A DNA stretch of 64,000 bases from contig NW_004454225.1 of assembly GCF_000283155.1 (NCBI RefSeq), forward strand, positions 5,788,058-5,852,057, given 5' to 3'. The translations under genes and the position numbers were made by a program. Shown piece after piece: positions 45,501-55,760 of this stretch. Numbering within the stretch: the stretch's first letter is position 1; the number at the start of each line of letters is the position of its first letter. Under the pieces are notes generated by a model, which did no database searches, was not told the origin of the DNA, and saw nothing but the letters and a program-made list of their open reading frames with translations. This DNA is from Ceratotherium simum simum (lineage: Eukaryota > Chordata > Mammalia > Perissodactyla > Rhinocerotidae).

Positions 45501-47419
45501 CAGTCCTGATGCTGCTGATGAGAATTATAGGGCTCATAAACCTAACGCTGTTGAGAACACGAGAACAATCCGAGACTGAAGCAGCCGTGAGCCCTCGGCA
45601 CCAAACAGATGGAAGCTGGGCTTGGGGGGCAAACCCGAGTTCAACGTGAGACACGCCAAAATTAGAAACATGGATTAAATGCTAGCGCCACAGGCTCAAA
45701 GTCGGCCTCAGACAGGGCCTCAGCACACCGGGGTTCTCCGGGAACTTACAGCTGTGGCCGACCACTGGTGGGACCCCTGCCGGGGAGGGGAGCGGGGTTA
45801 CCTTGGAATCACCATTGTGGAGGTCGGAGGGCAGGAAGCGGTAGGGGAGGTGGCTTTTGATGAGGCGGGGAGAGGTCAGCTCCTGCAGCAGGGCCAGAGG
45901 GAAAGGCGATCAGAGGACGCACAGCTGCCCATTCCAGTCTCCTCCCAGGCCTCTCGAAGGGGACCCAGGTGGACAGGGTCTCAGAGAGCGTCAGGACCAG
46001 CACCCCACCTGACAGACTTCTCACCTGAGACCCGACACCCTCCAGGCTGGACCCTGGGGCAGACAGGAGCGGGACACGGTCCCTGTCCTCGGGCGCCCAC
46101 AGGCTGAGTCAAACTATACGGTCCTGGGGGTCTGCTCCGAGGACTGGGAGCCACTGACCTGGCCTGGAGGGGCCAAGAACGGCCCCGGGGAGGGGCCTTG
46201 AGGGGCAGTAGGGGAAGCAGGAGGCACCCAGGCAGAGGGCGCAGCTGCCTTCTCACAGTCATCTAGGCCTTCCTGCCGCTCCCGGAATGTGCCAGGCCCC
46301 TCCCTCGGCCCACAGCTCGGCCACTGCGTTCTCTGATCTTTCGGGACCTTACTCAGACATCCCCACCAAGAAGCCTGCCCCGCCCTGCCCCACTGTGCTC
46401 CCTGTCTGGCGCTGATCACCACTTAACCACTACGACTTATTTTCCCCTCCTGTCCCCCTCCCTAGAATGTAAGCTCTGCAAGGCCGTGACATCACGTGGT
46501 CAGTTTAGGTCCCGGCCATACCCCAACACCAACAGCAGCGCCGCCTGGCATGCGGTGGGCACCCAGTGCAACTCTACTGAAGGGCTCGGTGGGTGAGTCC
46601 ACACAGCATGAATCTACGTGCCACGCACAGGGGTGTGAGGGGGCCAGGCGCAGCTGAGCGAACACAAGAGCTTGGGGTGCAGAGACTGGCTCACCCAGGA
46701 CTGTGAACTTTATTTGGGGAGCAATGACATGGGGGGCACTCTCAGAGCTGTATTTCAGATGCTCATCTAGTGGGAGAACTGACGGGGGGTCCACGCAGGA
46801 AATGAGGCCTGAACTAAAGAGGTGGCAAAGGAGAGGAGTGGAGAGAAAACCTTCCAGATACATCTGAGGGGTCAGAATGGAGAGGGCTCTGGGGTAACGT
46901 TTATTTCAGTCTTGATACCAAATATTGGATACAAACACATCCTACCCAGCTCCCTCACCAGACGGGGTGAGCCACAGTGGGGAGGCGAGAGGGGAGACGT
47001 GGCAGAGGCCCCTCACCCCTGTACTCCCTCCCGTCCCCCGGCTCCCGGGCATCCGCCTCCTTTCTACCTTGAAGTCACCCACGCCACCCACTGATCCGAT
47101 TCAGAGTCACCGTCACGGGCTCAGGCCTGTCAGTCTCTCTCTTTGCTGCCTGGGGGTACCGGGACCTCTGCTCTCCCTCCACCCACAGGGGCCCCCCGAA
47201 CCCTGCAGGAGCAACTGTCACCCAGGGTGTAACTGCGGGAACGCCCCAAAGGCGTCCTGAGGCCAGGGCCCGCCTGCGCAGAGAGAACCTTGATGACGTC
47301 CAGGCCCGGCTGCGGGTACTCCAAGACCGGGAGCTGCTCGTCGATGTTCATCAGGCCGATCTCGTCGGGGTCGGCCCCCTGGCTCACCAAGTAGACCACC
47401 TCCTGCAGCAAGCTCGTGC
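33461..47419 (-). CDS. SULT4A1: SULT4A1 sulfotransferase 4A1, exons 2-7 (5' incomplete)
   Basis: Join of 47289-47419, 45802-45882, 45100-45226, 40705-40799, 36467-36605 and 33461-33573 on the minus strand, 686 nt, giving residues 58-284 of 284 by comparison with the human protein as I remember it. Every junction is GT-AG and the intron phases after exons 2-6 are 0, 0, 1, 0, 1. SULT4A1 is a cytosolic, mainly neuronal member of the sulfotransferase family with no firmly established substrate. Visible family features are the end of the 5'-phosphosulfate loop (T-S-L-L-Q), the His of 'SHLPYRFLP' and the 3'-phosphate motif 'ARNPKDLVVSYYQF'. The dimer motif KxxxTVxxxE is present as 'KDIFTVSMNE'. The usual RKGxxGxWK loop reads GRGRVGLWK, in keeping with the poor PAPS binding known for this member. 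Exon 1 (residues 1-57) lies outside the window, and no stop or frameshift was seen. Confidence 0.97.
33574..36466 (-). other. SULT4A1: SULT4A1 intron 6
   Basis: 2,893 bp with no recognised gene or bounded mobile element. The middle (about 34700-35340) is AT-rich and the right part GC-rich, but neither has exon-like splice pairs. Confidence 0.8.
36467..36605 (-). CDS. SULT4A1: SULT4A1 exon 6
   Basis: 139 bp between 'cttgtcttccag' and the donor G|GTACGC. It encodes DLVTMVEQLARFLGVSCDK through ALPVGR plus one base of a Gly codon. Compared with the human sequence as I recall it, a few conservative changes occur in the helix after SCDK. The Cys-Cys pair in 'DQCCNAEAL' is retained. Confidence 0.97.
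36767..36850. repeat. 42-bp tandem repeat, two copies
   Basis: Copies at 36767-36808 and 36809-36850 ('ggacccc(a/g)acaggccccac..' to 'cacc(t/c)ggca') differ at only a few positions. It lies in SULT4A1 intron 5. Confidence 0.9.
37596..37646. repeat. 17-bp tandem repeat, three exact copies
   Basis: GCAGTTAGACTACTGAC occurs three times head to tail without a single difference, in SULT4A1 intron 5. Confidence 0.97.
38690..38910 (+). mobile_element. L1M-type 3' end fragment
   Basis: Sense L1 3' UTR phrases: 'tacagtgacagagatcagaac', 'agtggttacctctggaagcgg', 'gggtggtggttacacagagg'. No coding sequence remains. Confidence 0.7.
38930..39870 (-). mobile_element. L2 LINE ORF2 fragment (antisense)
   Basis: Antisense L2 text in register: 'gcattggctgcaacaatccaag', 'ggacacagggtgtgagagaaag', 'gtccaggatgattcaaggg' and 'gtggagacaactctgaggggttctg'. 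It is the same L2 region as 3480-5290, more fragmented, in SULT4A1 intron 5. Confidence 0.7.
40045..40150 (+). mobile_element. L2 3' end fragment (tentative)
   Basis: 'cagacagcgagctctcggggg' followed by 'caaggtcctgcttcctccactc' and 'ccagcctggcacactcattcc' follows the L2 3' terminal order, but is strongly decayed. Confidence 0.4.
40705..40799 (-). CDS. SULT4A1: SULT4A1 exon 5
   Basis: 95 bp between 'cgtgtctccacag' and the donor CGG|GTGAGTG. Its first two bases (TA) complete the Leu codon begun in exon 4. It encodes GYGSWFEHVQEFWEH through LKYEDMHR, the segment with the sulfotransferase 'W..H..(W/F)W' and 'LFLKYEDM' strand motifs. Confidence 0.97.
42075..42225 (+). mobile_element. MIR SINE
   Basis: Sense MIR: 'gtccagtcctctactggctgtgag', 'ccgggcaggccgctgagcc' and the decayed 'tcccgagcctcctcctgc' core. 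Confidence 0.6.
42310..42450 (-). mobile_element. MIR SINE (antisense, short)
   Basis: 'cagctgaggcacactgaggccc' followed by 'gactgctcctgcccctgccagagtcac' matches the antisense MIR core in shortened form. Confidence 0.45.
43641..43736. repeat. near-perfect inverted repeat, 43-bp stem and 9-nt loop
   Basis: Left arm 43641-43683 (starting GGCAGTTGAACTCGG) pairs with right arm 43693-43736 (ending CCGAGTTCAGACTGCC) around the loop CATGGGGGA. The pairing has one A-C mismatch (43665 with 43711) and one bulged base (43730). It sits in SULT4A1 intron 4 and matches no SINE, LINE or MITE that I know. Confidence 0.95.
44893..45060 (+). mobile_element. MIR SINE
   Basis: Sense MIR with 'gctctgccgcgcactagctacc', 'gacaagcttcctgacgtccctgagcc' and 'cttcacctgcaagtgggag'. 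It lies just 40 bp from exon 4. Confidence 0.65.
45100..45226 (-). CDS. SULT4A1: SULT4A1 exon 4
   Basis: 127 bp between 'gccctccacag' and the donor AAGC|GTAAGTG. It encodes VIYMARNPKDLVVSYYQF through RRFMNDK plus the first base of a Leu codon. It carries the 3'-phosphate (PAPS) binding Arg and Ser of the sulfotransferase signature. Confidence 0.98.
45802..45882 (-). CDS. SULT4A1: SULT4A1 exon 3
   Basis: 81 bp between 'ggccctgctgcag' and the donor AAG|GTAACC. It encodes 27 residues, ELTSPRLIKSHLPYRFLP through HNGDSK, including the His that serves as catalytic base in other SULTs. It is too short and too well spliced to appear as a simple open frame. Confidence 0.97.
46265..46585 (+). mobile_element. 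L2 LINE 3' end in intron 2
   Basis: Sense L2: 'gctcccggaatgtgccaggccc', 'gctgatcaccacttaaccactacgac', 'ccctagaatgtaagctctgc' and 'ggtgggcacccagtgcaac'. Confidence 0.75.
47289..47419 (-). CDS. SULT4A1: SULT4A1 exon 2
   Basis: 131 bp between 'ctctccctccag' and the donor AAG|GTTCTC. Its first two bases complete a Gly codon of the PAPS-binding loop, and then it encodes TSLLQEVVYLVSQGADPDE through PGLDVIK. The sequence TSLLQE fixes the join to the TYPKSG end of exon 1, which is outside the window. Confidence 0.97.
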
Positions 47420-47835
47420 CTGGAGGGAGAGAGGCCCCAGTGAGGGGTGCTCGGAGGAAGCCCGAGGGCCTGGCCCACACTCGGGTCAGCGCCTGCCGCC
47501 CAAGGGGGGCTGAAGGGCCACAGGTGGGGTCCCAGGAGCACCTCGGGTCTTGGGGGAGAACACCGGCCGAGCTGCAAGCCCTGGGCCTGAATGCACCTCT
47601 CCGGGGTGACGGGGGCGAGCCGGCCTCTGAGCTCCTGTTTTCTCAGCGCTAAACGGGAGCAGGAGATGTTTCTCAAGGTCGTCATGAGAAGAGAACAGGA
47701 CCCACCATGCCTGCCACCCCAGGAGCTCAGGACTGTAATACGCGGATGATTCTCTGTCCTGAGGCTTCCAGAAGCTGAGCTGTTCATTTACCCAGGAGTG
47801 ATGAGGGTCAACTCGCCAGCCAATTAATTATTTAC

Positions 47836-48360
47836 GATGAAAGCTATGTCTACCAAGTACCTACTAAAGCTACACACAGGTATGCCCTGTGACCAAGAAA
47901 TCTACTCCTGCGTATACACCCAAGACAATACAACAGTCGTGCCCCAGAACAATCCTGGCAGTTTATTCAGAACAGCCAAACCTTGGAAACAACGGAAATG
48001 TCGGTCAACAGCAGGACGAATAAACAAGTAGTGATACTTGGATGGTGGAAACTAGACAGCAACGGAAGCCATGAACCGCTGCTGCGCACGACACGGCCGT
48101 ATCCCACAGACGCGATGTTGAGCAAAATGAGCCAGACACCAAAGGCTACCATCTGTATGATTTTTCATGTTTCCATTTATATTAGGTTCAAGAATGGGCA
48201 AAACTAAGCTATGGTGACAAAGGTGAGAGCAGGTTCTTTTAGGGGAGGTTATGAACTCAGAGGACAGGAAGGAGATTCTGGGGTGCTAGGATTTTCTTCA
48301 TCTTGGTCTGGTGGTAGTTACATGGAAATATAGATACACGTTATAATTCAATTAAAAGGA
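47836..48360 (+). mobile_element. L1M-type 3' end fragment
   Basis: Sense L1 3' UTR in the same order as at 1850-2345: 'tacacccaagacaatacaac', 'cagccaaaccttggaaacaac', 'atcttggtctggtggtagttac', with an A-rich end. Confidence 0.85.
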
Positions 48361-48689
48361 AAAACCACCTGTCTGCCCAGTGCTGTGGTCAGCATAACCT
48401 GCTCCCCTAAGGAGTCTCCAGCCAGCATGGAGACACTGCCGTGTCAAGCACAGGACATGGGACAGCTTAGCTGACGCCCCAAACCATCGGGCAGAGAGAG
48501 GCCCGCCAGGGGACAAGAGCACTCGTGTGTGTCCAGGCCATAGCCTCCCACAGGGCTGTAGACCTGCTGACCAACTCCCCTCCTCGCAGGTCACCCCACG
48601 GGCTATCCCAGCAACACAGCTCGGACAGGTCCCCTGCCTGGATTTGGGGACAGCCCCACGAGGCCTTATGAACAGCACATTTCAGATTC

Positions 48690-48985
48690 AGGATCAGTGG
48701 CCCCCAGCCCAGAGCCTTCTGCGGTTTCCCACTGTTCATACATTAGAGTCCAGGTGTCCCACCGTCTGCAAGGCCCTCCGAGTTCTCTGCACCAGCCCCC
48801 TGGGCTGCAGGCTCCCCAACTCCTCAGAGTCTCCAACTGGGGTCTTCCCTCTGCTGGGCACCCCTCCACTCCTCAGCCTGTGCACAGCAGCTTCACATCG
48901 TCTCCACCCAGAAGGCGGCCTTCCCTGACGCCCTCGGTGTCTCCCAACACTCATTCTCTCGCGGCACCACGCCCTCCTCCAGATG
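48690..48985 (+). mobile_element. L2 LINE 3' region
   Basis: Sense L2 phrases: 'ccttctgcggtttcccactg', 'ctgcaaggccctccgagttctc' and 'cggccttccctgacgccctcgg'. Confidence 0.55.
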
Positions 48986-48999
48986 CTTGTCCACCGCAC

Positions 49000-49740
49000 A
49001 ATCACACCATGAGGGGACCGTCTCTCGCAGCCCAGCATCCCGGGCCCGGCTCTACCATCTCGGCATTCAGCACGGGAAGGAAGACAGGGACCCAAGTCCC
49101 ACACACGGTGGGCCGACTGCACACCTGGCCACCAGTGCAGAGCCCTCGCAGGCACCCTGGGGCCAGGCAGGACACCCACCGAGAGTCAGCAGGGACAGGG
49201 TAACCCCCCGGGGAGAAAGGTGGCTCGGGGTGCTTCCTCCAGCCCATGTGTGCGGATCCCACCCCATTCGGGCTTTTAGCTCCAGGTCGCCAGTGAGCCC
49301 AGGGCCATCCCCGGTCATCACCCCATCTCAGAAGAAACGGACACAGCTGTCCAGTTCCTCCTCCATGCGCTCTGGTCCCTTCACTTCGGGGTATGGGTCT
49401 CTGCTGCCGGTTCCTCATCTCCCCACCCTGAGAACGCTGACTGCCCGCAGCGCGGCCTCAGGCCCTCCTCCCGGCTGCACGCAGGCCCCCCCCCCCCCCG
49501 TCCCCGGCCAGCTCCACTTACCCTGCACGTCTGTCCACTTCCCCTGCCCGCCCCGCCCCGCCCGCCCCCTCAGCAAACGGCCTCCCCACTCTGGGCAGCT
49601 GCTGACGCACACGGTGGACTCCTGCCTCACGCCTCAGCAAACCCCACTGGCTCTACCATGGAGGTGAGCACAGAGCCGACACCCCCACTGGCGACACTGC
49701 GAGAGTCCCCCAGCTCTGAGCTTCCACCCAGCTCGCCCCA
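49000..49740. other. GC-rich intronic stretch
   Basis: No gene is supported. It includes a C11-13 run near 49488-49500. A 226-codon plus frame (48987-49667) is a product of high GC and has no splice or codon evidence. Confidence 0.4.
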
Positions 49741-49744
49741 CCTT

Positions 49745-50225
49745 CCAGTCTGTTTCCAACAAAGCAGTCAGAACGACCGTTCTAACGTGGACATCAGATC
49801 GCATCCTCGTCCACTGAAGACCCTCCGATGGCCTCGCGTCTCCTCGGAGTAAAGCACGGTCTTCACCATGGCCTGCAGGCTGTCAGCCGTGCTCCGCTCC
49901 CGTCCGGCACCTCTCTGACCACCTCACCCCGTCCTGAGCTCCGTCCACCGGCCTCCGTGCTGGTCAGCATGCTGTTTGCATGGGCTGGTCCCCTGCCTGG
50001 AGCCCTTTCCTCCCTCAGGTCCTTCAGGAGTGTGGGCTCTCCTGATCAGCCACCACTCCTGCCCTGCCCCCAGGCCCCCACTGCGCCAACAGCCCCGGAA
50101 CAGCCTGACATTCCTTTACGGGCCCCCCCCCCCCCATAAGGGCATGAGCTGTTCTGTTCCTTTCTTTGCTGCACCAGGAGAGTCAGCAGACGGCCGTGCT
50201 CAATTCATATTTTCTGAACGCATGA
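49745..50225 (+). mobile_element. L2 LINE 3' region
   Basis: Sense L2: 'ccactgaagaccctccgatgg', 'cttcaccatggcctgcaggc', 'cctggagccctttcctccctc' and a terminal 'cattttctgaacgcatgaac'. It contains a long C run near 50129-50139. Confidence 0.75.
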
Positions 50226-50374
50226 ACACACCCGGGGCGTTGAGTAATCACAAGGGCATACGTTGATCAGGGAAGACTTACTTCCTAGAGGAGGCGGCTT
50301 TGGAGCCAAGGCCCCGAAGGAAGAAAGTGGTGTGGCGGGCGGCTCTTCAATTCAAACAGAAAGAGCTCTGTCCA

Positions 50375-50530
50375 TTCACCACAGGACCCTCCCACCAACC
50401 TGAAGTGGGGACCATCACCCCATTCACAGATGAGGCTCCTGAGGCCTAACTGTGCCCAAGGTCAGGGAGCCGGTGTGCGCTCCTGCCCAGGTGGCCTACC
50501 CGCTCCTGCCGGTGAGGCCTGTGCACCCAG
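50375..50530 (-). mobile_element. MIR SINE (antisense)
   Basis: 'accatcaccccattcacagatgag' followed by 'ctgaggcctaactgtgcccaaggtcaggg' is the antisense MIR core. Confidence 0.7.
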
Positions 50531-51179
50531 CAGCTGGGGCGGCTGCGCTGGGGGGTCTGTGACCTTAGAAACTGGACTGTGGGCAGCATTCCGAAAATGG
50601 GCCTCTCCCAGTGACGTCCTCAGGACCTATTTTTTGTGCTCCCTACTCCCAGCCTGCAGCCCCACAGGCAACGACCCAGACGGACGTTCTCTGCACATTA
50701 ACATCGTCTTCCATCAATACGGACACATCGATTCCCCAAGCCCCACCCTCACCGCCATTTAATGTCCATGCGGGAAGACCAGCCTCGTTAGAGCCAAACG
50801 GTAGCTTTCCACCTGCCAGGCCCGCCGGCCTGCCCCCAGCCGCCTCTCTCCAGCCCCTCCAAGGCCATTTCCTGGTGGAGCGACTCTCGGCCTTCCCGTC
50901 TCCAGCTTTCAGTGGAACCAACAGGAGAGCACATGTGCGCCTGCCCAGCACCAGGGAAGGCGGGAATGGGGGACGCAGGGCAAGCGCAGGGAGCTCGGCC
51001 TTCCTAGGGCGTAAAGCCGGCCGGCAAGACCTGACAAAGGATCAGAGAAAAAGACCATCTAGATGATGATGACTACAATGCCCGGTCACTGCCCACTGCC
51101 AGACACCCTTCTAAACACCTTAACTGGACCAAACTCAGCTCTGCAGTCACACAGCCCTGCTCGGAGAGGCTCCTCCAGG
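50531..51179. other. intronic stretch, nothing recognised
   Basis: No exon or bounded repeat. Overlapping GC-rich frames are present on both strands. Confidence 0.4.
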
Positions 51180-51612
51180 TGCAACTACGTCCAGTCCTCT
51201 CCCTGCTGGTCTCTCCCCTCCACGCCCACTGCCCCCACCCTAAGGTGCCCCAGACGTCAGCACAGGGCCCACTCTGCCCCTCCATCCACTCCCCTGGCTG
51301 CCACGGCCCAACATCCCCACACCCGCCATGCCCGCGGCTCTCGTGCCGGCCTCCAGCCTCCTCTCTCCAGCTCCTCCGCGGTGCGCCGCGCTGCGGCCAG
51401 GTCGTCTACCCCCCGAGCTCAGCACCCCCGTGGCCCAAGGCCTCAGCAGGCCCCACTGCCTGGCCCACTCGGACTTGCTCTTTGGCCCCGCAGTCTCGTC
51501 AGGCGCCCTCCCCGGCCTGGGTCCCTGCACGTCTTGTCCTACCGCACTCGGCATGCTGTGCACGACCGGGAGCTGCGCGGGGGCAGCTCGTGAGGGCAGG
51601 GAGCGTGTCTCA
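51180..51612 (+). mobile_element. L2 LINE 3' region
   Basis: Sense L2 order ending in 'agctcgtgagggcagggagcg', then cut by the LTR-like element that follows. Confidence 0.5.
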
Positions 51613-52055
51613 GTTATGTGGCAGTTCTTACAGCTGCTGTAACAAATTACCACCAATTCAGCGGCTTGGTGGTATTATCCACCAATATCCACAGTTATTA
51701 TTATCCCACAGTGCTGGAGGTCAGAGGGCCAACACCAGCGTCACGGGGCTAAAACCACGGCGTGGCAAGACCATGCTCCCTCCCGGAGGCTCCAGGGGAG
51801 AAGCGTTCTCTCGCCTTTTCCAGCTTCTGGTCACACTGCATCACTAGCCGCCTCCTCTTCTGCCTCCCTCTCCCCTGTTAGGGACCCTGAGGTCACACCA
51901 GGCTCACCCAGACAGTCCAGGACCATCTCCCGCCTGAAGGGCCCCTTAGTTCTCCCTCGCTGCGTGAGGGGAAACACTCAGATTCTGGGGACGAGGACAC
52001 CTCGGGGGCTGTTGTTCTGCCGACCACGCTCACACCACATTTCTAACAGTTTCAT
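51613..52055 (+). mobile_element. old LTR-like fragment (ERVL/MaLR type, tentative)
   Basis: 'cagctgctgtaacaaattacc', 'ttcagcggcttggtggt' and 'cacagtgctggaggtcagagg' follow the common LTR text that begins with the 'gctgccataacaaa' motif in ERVL-related LTRs. No internal viral gene is present, and the family name is from memory. Confidence 0.45.
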
Positions 52056-52631
52056 ACACGCGGCCTGAACGACTCCCTCTTCTCCACGGACACGGGATTG
52101 GTCTGGCATGCCAGGGTCTGTGACCACCTGGTTTCTCACCTGCAGCCCTCCCCGCATCCTCCTGACCCAGGTCCACTCTCTCCCGCGTCTGAGACTTTCC
52201 CGCCCTAGGCACCCTGCTCAGAGCTCCCTCCCCAGCTGGGACCCCATGAAGGCCAAGCACCTGACTTCCTATCTCCTGCAGGGGCTAGAAAACCCTGAGG
52301 CACAGCGTCATGGCCCAGGCACCTGCGCCCACACCCAGCGGCGCCTGAAGCACGGTGGGAACTCAGCAAACACGTCTCCCCAGCGGGCCGCCTCCCTGAG
52401 CCAGGACACACCGCAGTCCCCTCTGTTCATCACCCAGTGGCCTCAGCAACGCTTTCTGCCAGAAAGACTGGTAACTAAGGAAGTGGACACAGCCTGCTCT
52501 GCGGCCTCGGCCCTAGCACCTAAGGTGGCAGCAGTGCCCACTTCCCACAGCAGGGACCCCCTCCAGCATCCCCTGTGAGCTCACAGCCGCTGCATCTCGT
52601 CCTGAGGTGGTGTGGGTGGCCGCCTGAGAGG

Positions 52632-52690
52632 CCACTCCTGAGAGGCCATCGGGTCACTGCTCCCGTGGCGGTGGCCGTGCTTTCGGAATA
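52632..52690 (+). repeat. GC-rich repeat copy 1 (partner at 54057-54115)
   Basis: 'cactcctgagaggccatcgg' through 'gtgctttcggaatatg' is about 80% identical to 54057-54115 and lies 1.4 kb from it. It is not a repeat family I recognise. Confidence 0.75.
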
Positions 52691-52949
52691 TGTTGCTCCT
52701 TCCAAGTCACTCCAGAACCCGCCTCCCCAGCTCCCTGGTGGCTATTCTGATGGGAGCCAGGCCAGGCAGGCACTGCAGCCGGGCCAGAAGGTGGGGGCGA
52801 GGGAGGAGGGCATGCACATCCACTCTGCACGTCAGGGACCGTGCAAGGGCTTCCCATCCACATCTGGACATCTGTCCCATCCGTCAGCTTCAGCACCAAG
52901 GCCGCGGTACTCCTCAGAGCCCAGAGCCAAGCTACTAGAGACTTCCACC

Positions 52950-53060
52950 TCATCTCCTGTAAGGTAGGACTATCACCCCATTTCACAGAAAAGGCAAGTG
53001 AAGGCCAGGATCTGGATGCAGCTCTGTGTTCCTTCTACAGAGGCCTCCATGTTCCCACCT
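52950..53060 (-). mobile_element. MIR SINE (antisense, short)
   Basis: 'aaggtaggactatcaccccatttcacag' followed by 'aaaggcaagtgaaggcc' is a short antisense MIR core. Confidence 0.5.
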
Positions 53061-53099
53061 GGTGAGGTCTGGGATTACCAGGTCACAGTCCTCGCTCAG

Positions 53100-54050
53100 G
53101 ATCTGCTGCTCTGGCCACCACAAGGGGTATCCACCACCCACCCCTCTGTTCATTCCACAAGCCTGCACTGAGGGCTGCCCCCAGGAGGCCCTGCCTCCCC
53201 TTCTAGAAAACGGAGGTGATGCCCCTCCCTGCTTCACAGGGCTGCTGGGGTCAGGGCCACAAAGTGACCCACTCAGGCCACAGAGGCTCAACACAAGCAA
53301 GCATCATTCTGAGGTCCTAATGCCACCATGGCACCGCTGACCAGACTGCTCATACACAAGACACCACAGCCTCCTGCCACACCGGGCAGCCATCATCCAA
53401 ACACGGGACGCGAGCCCTCCCGTGGAAACCACACCCCGGGTAACAGGTGACACCTGCAGCGACACCTGCACAGGCAGAGGGAGGCTTTATAAGTCCCCCC
53501 GTACCTATAAGGAGAGGGAAGCCCCAAGTTTAGGTTATTAGTCCAAGGTCACGGAGCTGGGGAGAGCTATGTCTGCAGCGGGAACCCACGTCTGCGAGTC
53601 TCCACTTCCCTACACGGCCTCCCCTACACGCCAAGGGGAGCAGGGGGAGTGAAGAGGGGAGAGGCCTTGCATGGGGCTCATCGTGCTACCTGCATGGCAG
53701 ACTGGAGATGCCTCGAGGCTAGGATGGGAGCCCCTCCAGTCCTGTAGTCACCCGGACAGGATGTACAAAAGCAGGTGGGGAAGTGGAGCCTCAGACCCCC
53801 ATCACCCCTCCTGCAGTCTGAACCCTCCGGGGGAGGCAAGCGTGGCGGGGAAGGCCGCAGCAGGAAGCCAGCCCAATTCCCAGCAAATCCAAGGAGAGGC
53901 AGAGGAGAGGCCCGCTCTCAACCCAGACACTCAGTGGGGCCGGCGGAGCAGGGCCGCCATGCAGGGAGCAACACAAGCCACAGGCTTCCAAGGCTGCATC
54001 CTCAGGTCAGCTGGGTGCATCACTTACAGACGCGTTTCTGACAGCACCAG
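53100..54050. other. intronic stretch
   Basis: Only a weak antisense MIR at about 53510-53600 ('ttattagtccaaggtcacggagctgggg'). No exon was recognised, and the 230-codon frame at 53671-54363 is rejected. Confidence 0.4.
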
Positions 54051-54056
54051 CGAGTC

Positions 54057-54115
54057 ACTCCTGAGAGGCCTTCCGGTCACTGCTCCCGCCACGGCGGCCA
54101 TGCTTTCTGGCATGG
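54057..54115 (+). repeat. GC-rich repeat copy 2 (partner at 52632-52690)
   Basis: 'cactcctgagaggccttccg' through 'catgctttctggcatg', matching copy 1 in the same orientation. Confidence 0.75.
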
Positions 54116-54329
54116 GACCTCTCGGAAACGCAGGAAACCCCTGGCGTTCTGGGCAGAACTCCCCAGGAATCCAGAGCCCGGCCCCGCCCAACACTGGGGT
54201 GGAGCCACCAAAATTCCCACCAAAACTGGGGACAGAAGGAACCAGCACTCGAGGGTCAGAACCGATAGGAACGGGGCCCCAACCACCAGGATCCTGGGGC
54301 TGGAACCCTTTGGAATTCTTTCATTTTCA

Positions 54330-55760
54330 TTATTTACCAAAGCCACACATGCACCTAGTTTAAAAAGTCAAGGACTCTAAGATGCTAAGAGATAAAGATA
54401 ATAATAATGATAAGACAGAAAACCCAGTCCTCCTCCCCACCCCCCAATCCCACCCCAGAGCAAAGCCTGGTTGATCCTTCTCCTACCCCCAAATTTCTGA
54501 TGTGCTTAGACAGTTATTTTACGACCTGTACATTTCCGATGGTCTTGACTTTCGATAAGGAAGATGCGGGCCCTCCAAGTCCCCACCCAGCTTCCCCATC
54601 CCAGAGCAGGCAGGGCACGGCCTCCAGGCTAACTGAGGGCTCCAGTGTTTCACTTAAGTACACCAGGTAGCGATTACACGCTCTTTCTGATACTGGATTT
54701 TGTTTCTCCTAGAGGAAAACTTGGCTTGCTTAGCTTTCTGTGTTGCTATTAATAATTCTTCCCCCTACTCTGTAACAGACCCTCTCCGTGTGGGCGCTCT
54801 CTCAATTCCACTGATTCTCGGGGACGGGCCCCTGCCCCCCACGACTGTCTTCCCAGGATCTCCCTCAGCTGGATGCACCATGCTCCAGGCTCGTTGGTGT
54901 CCTCTCCTGCCTTGGTGGGGCTCACCCTCCTGCTGCCCCCCCAGTGTGAGAACCCTCTGAGACCACGCATGACCACAGGCATCTATCTCCCCCTCGCACA
55001 TGCCTGGCAGTCGGGCTGGGTACAGAATTCCACGCTGGAGACCCTCCCCTCAGAACTATGAAAGCACCGCTCCCTTCTAGCAGCCAACGTTGTGCCGAGA
55101 ACGCTGGGGTCCTGGTCCCTGTCCTTTGAATGAGGCCCATTTTCATGTCTGGAATCTCTGAGATCTTCTCTTTATCTCAGTCTTGACATTTCACGGTAAC
55201 GTGCCTCAGCGTGGTCTTGTACACGTTCGTTGTGCCAGACAGTTGGGGGGGTTCTTCAATTTAACTCGTGCCCTTGAGTTCTGGAAATCCTGGCTTCCCT
55301 AATTTTCTCTCTTCCATACTCTCCGTTCTCTCTTTCTGGAACTCTGAGATCTTTCAATTTTCTTATCTTTTTGCTCCTATTTGCCATAATTTTGCAAAAA
55401 GATTTTTATTCTACTTCCTGGGATATTGCCTCTGCTTGGCCATCCAAATCTCGTAACCAAGTTTTAAAAATTTCAGCTGGCACATTTTTAATCCCCAGAG
55501 TTCCTCATGATCCCTCCTTGCTCCTTTCCGGTGAGGATGCTTTCCAGAGTGAAGCGCATCTGTCTCAACTCTCCGAGGATGCTACAGGGTTGGGAGTGTG
55601 GGCGGTGCTTTGTTTCGTCACGTTTTCTTCTGCTCTGTACGTTGCCTTTGATTCCTCCAACCTCCTTCTGCTTTTTGTTTTGTTTTGTTTTTACAGGTCT
55701 CTGTCCTTCAAGTTGGAGACTTTAAGAACTGCTAACCTTGAGTCCATCCACAAGTAAGAA
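54330..55760 (-). mobile_element. old L1M-like repeat (antisense), uncertain
   Basis: Long T/C-rich text with 'ctttatctcagtcttgacatttc', 'ctgttctctctttctggaactc'-type phrases and 'tttcttatctttttgctcc' resembles an old interspersed element read backwards. I cannot place its family or exact ends. Confidence 0.4.

Noticed and set aside
48987..49667. 226-codon plus-strand frame
   Set aside because: Proline/serine-rich translation of GC-rich intron with a poly(C) run, and no supporting context.
53671..54363. 230-codon plus-strand frame in intron 1
   Set aside because: GC-rich chance frame crossing the unassigned 59-bp repeat. No splice sites, domain or poly(A) signal fit it.
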